Origin: Marivariicella sp964432535
GTDB taxonomy: Bacteria; Bacteroidota; Bacteroidia; Flavobacteriales; Flavobacteriaceae
Direction of reading: 5' to 3'
Assembly (NCBI GenBank): GCA_964432535.1
Contig: CAYSNJ010000007.1
Span: 23,744-87,743, forward strand
Length of the DNA: 64,000 nt
Position numbers and translations under genes: made by a program. The notes under the pieces were generated by a model. That model searched no databases. It had not been told where the DNA came from and saw nothing but the letters and a program-made list of their open reading frames with translations. Positions 59,556-64,000 of this stretch are shown in pieces; the stretch's first letter is position 1, and each line of letters opens with the position of its first letter.

Positions 59556-61313
59556 TTAATTATTTTGTTTAGACTGTTGATAATCAAATAGTTTATTGTA
59601 ATATGTTTTATTTTTAATTAATTCCTCATGAGTTCCTTCTTCAATTATATTTCCATCTTTTAGAACTATTATATTATCTGCAGATTTAATTGATGAAACC
59701 CTGTGACTAACTATTAATGTAGTTTTATTTTTATTAAATGATTCGAGATTTTTTAAAATAACTTCTTCAGTATCAGTGTCAACCGAGGATAAACAGTCGT
59801 CTAGTAAAATTATTTCTGGATTCTTAATTAGTGCTCTTGCAATTGAAATTCTTTGAATCTGACCACCGGAAAGAGTTATTCCCCTTTCACCCAAAACTGT
59901 ATTATATCCATTTTTTAGTTTTTTAATTTCTTGATCAATTGAAGCGAATTTTGCAGCACTTTCAATTTCAATATTTCCAGCTTCATTATTACCAAATTTA
60001 ATATTATCAATAATAGATTCTGAAAATAAAAACGGATTTTGCGGAACATAGCCAATACTTTTTCTTAATTCATACAAATTAAAATTTTTCAGATTAGAAC
60101 CATCAATTAAAACGTCACCTTGCGTAGGGTCATATAGTCTAACTATTAATTCTAATAATGATGTCTTTCCGGACCCTACCGATCCCAAAATCCCAGTAGT
60201 CTTTCCAGCAAAGATTGTAAATGTAACGTTGTTTAATGCTTTTATATTACTCTCAGGATAGGTTAGAGATACATTTTTAAACATAATTTCTCCTTTCGTA
60301 ATTTTAGAATTTCCGATTCCATTTTTGATCTTTGGAATTTCTTTCAAAAAATCATTAATTCTTTTTTGTGATGCCTCTGCTTGTTGAACTATTGAAGTTA
60401 ACCATCCAACTACTGTTACTGGCCATGTTAACATGTTAACATAAATAATGAACTCTGCGAGAATACCTATTTCAATTTCTCCATTTATATATTGAGATCC
60501 TCCAATTAATATAACTATAAGATTTGAAATACCAATTAAAAATAACATTAGAGGAAAAAACCATGCTTGTAAAGTCACTAGTTTCATGTTTTTATCTTTG
60601 GCAGTATTTGATATGGTGTTAAAATTTGAAAGAAGTGAGGAGGTTAAATTGTAAGATTTTACAATATTAATACCTGTAAAAACCTCCTGACTAAAAGATG
60701 ATAATGTTGATAACATTTCTTGTACAACGGTACTCCTATTATGTATAGCTTTATTAAGTTTGAATATCATAAATGAAAGAATTGGAAGAGGTAATAGTGC
60801 GTAAAATGTCAATTTTGGTGCAACTGATAGCATATAAGCTATAACAATAACAAAAAGTGCAATAGTGTTAATGCTATACATGATTGCTGGCCCAAAATAC
60901 ATGCGTACTTTTCCTACATCCTCGCCAATTCTATTCATTAAATCACCAGTTCTATTATTTTTGTAAAAACTTTGACTTAAATTTTGATATTGAATGAAAA
61001 TCTCATTTTTTAGGTCATATTCAATATACCTTGAAACATTAATTATTGCTTGCCTCATTAAAAATGTAAAAAAACCTGAAATCAGAGCTGTTCCAATAAT
61101 TATAGTAATATTTATTAATAGTGTTCTTTTAAGGGATGCTAGATCTATTAATGATTTGGTTTCAAAATAATATTCAACAGCTGTGAGTGAATTACCGATT
61201 AGTCTGGGTGCGATTAAAGAAAATATCCTTGCAATAACAGTTATGAAAAAACCAAAAACTAATTTTTTCCAATATTTTAAGAGGTATTTGTTTAGATATT
61301 TTAATTCTTTCAT
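59556..61313 (-). CDS. ABC exporter (multidrug/lipid type)
   Basis: A 585-residue half-transporter, with six membrane helices (residues about 15-310) and an ATPase domain. The latter has Walker A GILGSVGSGKTSLLE, Q-loop GYVPQNPFLFSES, signature LSGGQIQRISIARAL, Walker B IILLDDCLSSVDTDTEE and SHRVSSIKSAD (H-loop). It resembles the MdlA/MdlB-LmrA type; the substrate is unknown. The Walker B end is D-D-C rather than D-E-A: the catalytic glutamate is replaced by Asp, a known feature of degenerate sites in heterodimeric exporters, so a partner may exist elsewhere. Confidence 0.88.
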   Translation of the reverse strand: MKELKYLNKYLLKYWKKLVFGFFITVIARIFSLIAPRLIGNSLTAVEYYFETKSLIDLASLKRTLLINITIIIGTALISGFFTFLMRQAIINVSRYIEYDLKNEIFIQYQNLSQSFYKNNRTGDLMNRIGEDVGKVRMYFGPAIMYSINTIALFVIVIAYMLSVAPKLTFYALLPLPILSFMIFKLNKAIHNRSTVVQEMLSTLSSFSQEVFTGINIVKSYNLTSSLLSNFNTISNTAKDKNMKLVTLQAWFFPLMLFLIGISNLIVILIGGSQYINGEIEIGILAEFIIYVNMLTWPVTVVGWLTSIVQQAEASQKRINDFLKEIPKIKNGIGNSKITKGEIMFKNVSLTYPESNIKALNNVTFTIFAGKTTGILGSVGSGKTSLLELIVRLYDPTQGDVLIDGSNLKNFNLYELRKSIGYVPQNPFLFSESIIDNIKFGNNEAGNIEIESAAKFASIDQEIKKLKNGYNTVLGERGITLSGGQIQRISIARALIKNPEIILLDDCLSSVDTDTEEVILKNLESFNKNKTTLIVSHRVSSIKSADNIIVLKDGNIIEEGTHEELIKNKTYYNKLFDYQQSKQNN

Positions 61314-61332
61314 TAAAAGTAAATATTCATTA

Positions 61333-61340
61333 CAAAGTTA
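61333..61340 (-). promoter_or_regulatory. -7 box for the ABC exporter gene
   Basis: TAACTTTG on the minus strand matches TAnnTTTG about 20 bases upstream of the ATG at 61313. No clear -33. Confidence 0.42.
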
Positions 61341-61430
61341 ATCAAATGAATATGTTCAGAAGATAATTTCATTAATATACTTCACGTTTAAAAATTTAAA
61401 AATAAAAGAACATTAATTGGTCTTTTTGAT

Positions 61431-61438
61431 TAAATTTG
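61431..61438 (+). promoter_or_regulatory. -7 box for rpsA
   Basis: TAAATTTG followed by C, as at the tRNA promoters, 107 bases upstream of the rpsA ATG. This leaves a leader of about 100 bases, longer than those of most genes here. No good -33 TTG at normal spacing. Confidence 0.5.
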
Positions 61439-61545
61439 CAATCCCTTTGTTGAAATGGAATCTTGAGGGAATTTTTTATTATAAACCACTACTGATGTTT
61501 TCAAATTAATAGGATTCCAGAACACAGTATACAAAAAGAAACATT

Positions 61546-63372
61546 ATGGCAAAAAAAGCTAGTCCAAAAAAAGTCTCAGAAATTGATCAAATTGGTGAAC
61601 AATCAATAATCCAATCAAAACCAACAACCAACACAGCAGAAGATTTTCTATCTAACTTTAATTGGCACAATTATCAAGAAGGTATTGATATTATTGATGA
61701 CAAACAATTAAAAGAATTTGAGTCTTTAGTTAAGGAAAATTTTGTAGATACCGCAGATGTAGATGTTATTGAGGGTAAGGTTGTTTATATGACAGATAGA
61801 GAAGCTATTATTGATATTAATGCAAAATCTGAAGGTGTTATATCATTAAATGAATTTAGATATAATCCAAGTTTGAAAGTTGGTGATAAAGTTGAAGTTA
61901 TAGTTGATGTTAGGGAAGATAGGACAGGACAATTAATTCTATCTCATAGAAAGGCACGAGTAATAAAAGCATGGGACAGAGTTAATAGTGCTCACGACAC
62001 TGGTGAAGTTGTTAATGGTTTTGTTAAATGCAGAACTAAAGGTGGAATGATTGTTGATGTATTTGGAATTGAGGCTTTTTTACCTGGATCTCAAATCGAT
62101 GTTAAACCAATTAGAGACTACGATCAGTATGTTGACAAAACCATGGAATTTAAGGTTGTTAAAATTAATCATGAGTTTAAAAATATAGTTGTTTCACATA
62201 AAGCCCTTATTGAATCTGACATTGAAGAACAGAAAAAAGAAATTATAGGTCAATTAGAAAAAGGACAAGTGCTTGAAGGCTCAGTCAAGAATATTACTTC
62301 TTATGGAGTTTTTATTGATTTAGGCGGGGTTGATGGACTAATTCACATAACTGATTTATCTTGGAGCAGAATCAATCATCCTAGTGAAATTCTTGAGTTA
62401 GATCAAAAACTTAATGTTGTTATTCTTGACTTCGATGATAATAAATCTAGAATACAACTTGGATTAAAGCAATTAAGTACCCATCCATGGGACAGTCTGA
62501 ATGACTCTGTCAAAGAGGGTGAAAAAATTAAAGGAAAAGTTGTAGTTATTGCTGATTATGGTGCATTTATCGAAATAGAAGAAGGAGTTGAAGGATTAGT
62601 TCATGTTTCAGAAATGTCTTGGTCTACTCATTTAAGATCAGCTCAAGATTTTGTTAAGGTTGGAGATGTAGTTGAAGCAGTTATTCTTACACTTGATCGA
62701 GATTCAAGAAAAATGTCACTAGGAATCAAGCAACTAAGCCAAGATCCTTGGACTGATATAACAGGAAAATATCCGCTAAAATCCAAACATCAAGGTATAG
62801 TTAGAAACTTTACCAACTTTGGTGTTTTTATCGAATTAGAAGAAGGTATTGACGGATTAGTATACATTTCTGATCTTTCTTGGACTAAGAAAATTAAGCA
62901 TCCATCAGAAATTTTATCTATCGGGGATTCAATAGATGTTATTGTTCTAGAATTAGATGTAGAAGGTCGTAAGTTAAGTCTTGGCCACAAGCAAACAAAA
63001 GACAACCCTTGGGACAAGTATGAAAAAGAATTTGCTTTGGACACAATACATACTGCATCTTTATCAGAAATTGTAGATAAAGGAGCCACTATATCCTTTA
63101 ATGATGATATTACAGCTTTTGTTCCTTCTCGTTACTTAGAAAAAGAAGACGGTTCGAAGTTAGAAAAGGGAGAAGAAGTTAGCTTTAAAATTATTGAATT
63201 TAATAAGGAATTTAAAAGGGTTTTAGCCTCTCACACCTCAGTTTTTAAAGAACAAGAGCGTAAAAATATAAAGAAGGCAACAAAGCATGTCAAAGCGACC
63301 AATAACGAAAAAACTACCTTGGGAGATTTAGATGCTCTGGCTGATCTAAAGCAAAAAATGGATGATAAATAA
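61546..63372 (+). CDS. rpsA: 30S ribosomal protein S1
   Basis: Binds mRNA and brings it to the 30S ribosome. The 608-residue protein has a charged N-terminal ~50-residue lead (KKASPKKVSEIDQIGEQS) and six S1 OB-fold repeats about 85 residues apart. Starts are near IEGKVVYMTDREAIID, GFVKCRTKGGMIVDVFG, GSVKNITSYGVFIDLGG, GKVVVIADYGAFIEIEEG, GIVRNFTNFGVFIELEEG and the more divergent SEIVDKGATISFNDD. The end is Lys-rich. A long leader precedes it and a strong terminator follows. Confidence 0.97.
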   Translation: MAKKASPKKVSEIDQIGEQSIIQSKPTTNTAEDFLSNFNWHNYQEGIDIIDDKQLKEFESLVKENFVDTADVDVIEGKVVYMTDREAIIDINAKSEGVISLNEFRYNPSLKVGDKVEVIVDVREDRTGQLILSHRKARVIKAWDRVNSAHDTGEVVNGFVKCRTKGGMIVDVFGIEAFLPGSQIDVKPIRDYDQYVDKTMEFKVVKINHEFKNIVVSHKALIESDIEEQKKEIIGQLEKGQVLEGSVKNITSYGVFIDLGGVDGLIHITDLSWSRINHPSEILELDQKLNVVILDFDDNKSRIQLGLKQLSTHPWDSLNDSVKEGEKIKGKVVVIADYGAFIEIEEGVEGLVHVSEMSWSTHLRSAQDFVKVGDVVEAVILTLDRDSRKMSLGIKQLSQDPWTDITGKYPLKSKHQGIVRNFTNFGVFIELEEGIDGLVYISDLSWTKKIKHPSEILSIGDSIDVIVLELDVEGRKLSLGHKQTKDNPWDKYEKEFALDTIHTASLSEIVDKGATISFNDDITAFVPSRYLEKEDGSKLEKGEEVSFKIIEFNKEFKRVLASHTSVFKEQERKNIKKATKHVKATNNEKTTLGDLDALADLKQKMDDK

Positions 63373-63394
63373 TATATTTAATTATAATCCTCAT

Positions 63395-63426
63395 AAAACC
63401 ACTTCATTTGAAGTGGTTTTTTTTTT
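63395..63426 (+). terminator. Rho-independent terminator of rpsA
   Basis: AAAACCACTTC and GAAGTGGTTTT form an 11-bp stem with an ATTT loop, followed by a T run to about 63426. Clear and strong. Confidence 0.9.
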
Positions 63427-63442
63427 CCATTTATTAATTTGG

Positions 63443-63450
63443 TATTTTTG
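63443..63450 (+). promoter_or_regulatory. -7 box for pyrR
   Basis: TATTTTTG fits TAnnTTTG and lies 17 bases upstream of the pyrR ATG. The -33 region would overlap the rpsA terminator. Confidence 0.42.
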
Positions 63451-63467
63451 TAATTATATTTAAAAGA

Positions 63468-64000
63468 ATGTTGAATAGGATTTTACTTAACGATTTAAAA
63501 ATTAATGTTTTATTAAACAGGCTAACATGTCAACTTCTTGAATATCATGGAGATTTTTCAAATACAGTTTTAATTGGACTTCAACCAAGAGGTGTAAATT
63601 TACTGGATCGAATTGTTTTCCTACTCAATAATAAATATGGGATTAAAAACATTAAAGTAGGAAAGTTGGATACTACTTTTTACAGAGATGATTTTAGAAG
63701 ATCTGAGAAAATCCACTTTGCTAAATCGACTGATTTAAAATTTGAGGTTGAAGAAAAGAAAGTTGTCTTGATCGATGATGTCCTATTTACAGGACGAAGT
63801 GTAAGAGCTGCTTTGACAGCCATTGACTATTATGGTCGACCATCAATTATTGAATTATTAGTTTTAATCGATAGAAGATTTTCACGACATCTTCCAATTC
63901 AACCAGATTATCTTGGTGTTCAAATTGATGCTATAGAAGGTGATAAAGTAAGAGTTGAATGGAAGTCAAACTCGAAAAATGATTGTGTTTATATTGAAAA
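63468..64000 (+). CDS. pyrR: PyrR-type bifunctional regulator/uracil phosphoribosyltransferase (3' truncated)
   Basis: The window ends inside this gene, with about 177 codons present and no stop. It shows the PyrR layout: VLIGLQPRGVNLLDRI, KLDTTFYRDDFRRSEK, the PRPP motif VVLIDDVLFTGRSVRAALTAI, and LVLIDRRFSRHLPIQPDYLG. PyrR binds pyr leader RNA to attenuate pyrimidine genes in response to UMP, and has uracil phosphoribosyltransferase activity. pyrB usually follows in Bacteroidota but lies beyond the window. Starts at ATG 63468 after the rpsA terminator. Confidence 0.94.
   Translation, partial: MLNRILLNDLKINVLLNRLTCQLLEYHGDFSNTVLIGLQPRGVNLLDRIVFLLNNKYGIKNIKVGKLDTTFYRDDFRRSEKIHFAKSTDLKFEVEEKKVVLIDDVLFTGRSVRAALTAIDYYGRPSIIELLVLIDRRFSRHLPIQPDYLGVQIDAIEGDKVRVEWKSNSKNDCVYIE

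Noticed and set aside
1..64000. CRISPR array, insertion sequence, prophage, rRNA operon or toxin-antitoxin pair
   Set aside because: No regularly spaced repeats, transposase, integrase, phage structural genes or rRNA sequence were found.

Overview
The window is an AT-rich, tightly packed bacterial chromosome segment from a member of the Bacteroidota, almost certainly a flavobacterium and probably a marine, carotenoid-making one. The evidence is: a fused SecD-SecF, class II ketol-acid reductoisomerase, split transketolase, a DUF4293 protein beside rho, a DUF3276 (PUR-alpha-like) protein, bacillithiol deacetylase BshB1, a type IX secretion (T9SS) sorting-domain protein, and repeated TAnnTTTG promoter -7 boxes. 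I cannot name the species. No gap between genes exceeds 300 bases. I saw no insertion sequence, prophage, CRISPR array or rRNA operon.

Layout. 1-6.9 kb: end of secDF, then a leftward block (lgt, yidD, cysS, folE, a FadL-like outer-membrane barrel and a low-complexity lipoprotein). 6.9-18.2 kb: core genes (proS, tRNA-Glu, rpsT, rho, DUF4293, a phosphodiesterase, truA, an ABC exporter, the c-di-AMP synthase cdaA, folP, DUF1599, tpiA, prmA, clpS). 18.3-20.8 kb: a thiol-centred run (glutathione peroxidase, cystathionine gamma-synthase/lyase family, bshB1), then tRNA-His. 20.9-28.9 kb is the most accessory-like part: a diaminopropionate ammonia-lyase-like enzyme, an unknown secreted protein, a metalloprotease lipoprotein with a NagX-like membrane acetyltransferase, a 50-residue ORF, a lipoprotein hydrolase, and a leftward operon of DUF3050, M28 peptidase and LysE exporter.

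29-41 kb: guaB, a tiny T9SS-CTD protein, two SurA-like folding factors, crtZ-crtB, tRNA-Lys and tRNA-Leu, aroK, a phosphoribosyltransferase, an S4 RNA-binding protein, an FKBP lipoprotein, a PorT-like barrel, split transketolase and tgt. 41-49.7 kb: an LptF/G permease, an EamA transporter, accA, dnaB, then an Nramp-like transporter with the 5-oxoprolinase subunits pxpABC, and a nitroreductase. 49.9-56.6 kb: the branched-chain amino acid operon ilvD-ilvB-ilvN-ilvC-ilvA. 56.6-64 kb: a secreted M14 carboxypeptidase, DUF3276, an ABC exporter, rpsA and a truncated pyrR.

Functional themes are envelope biogenesis and secretion (SecDF, Lgt, YidD, SurA-like, FKBP, LptF/G, T9SS CTD), scavenging of peptides and amino acids (M14, M28, the HExxH lipoprotein, PxpABC, LysE) and core metabolism. 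Most of the window is ordinary housekeeping. The points most worth a second look are a 13-bp inverted repeat burying the dnaB start codon, the Nramp-like transporter lacking the canonical metal-site residues inside a pxpABC operon, the DUF3050-M28-LysE operon, a Tgt that has lost two of its three zinc cysteines, mismatches in the tRNA-His acceptor stem, and several intergenic palindromes.
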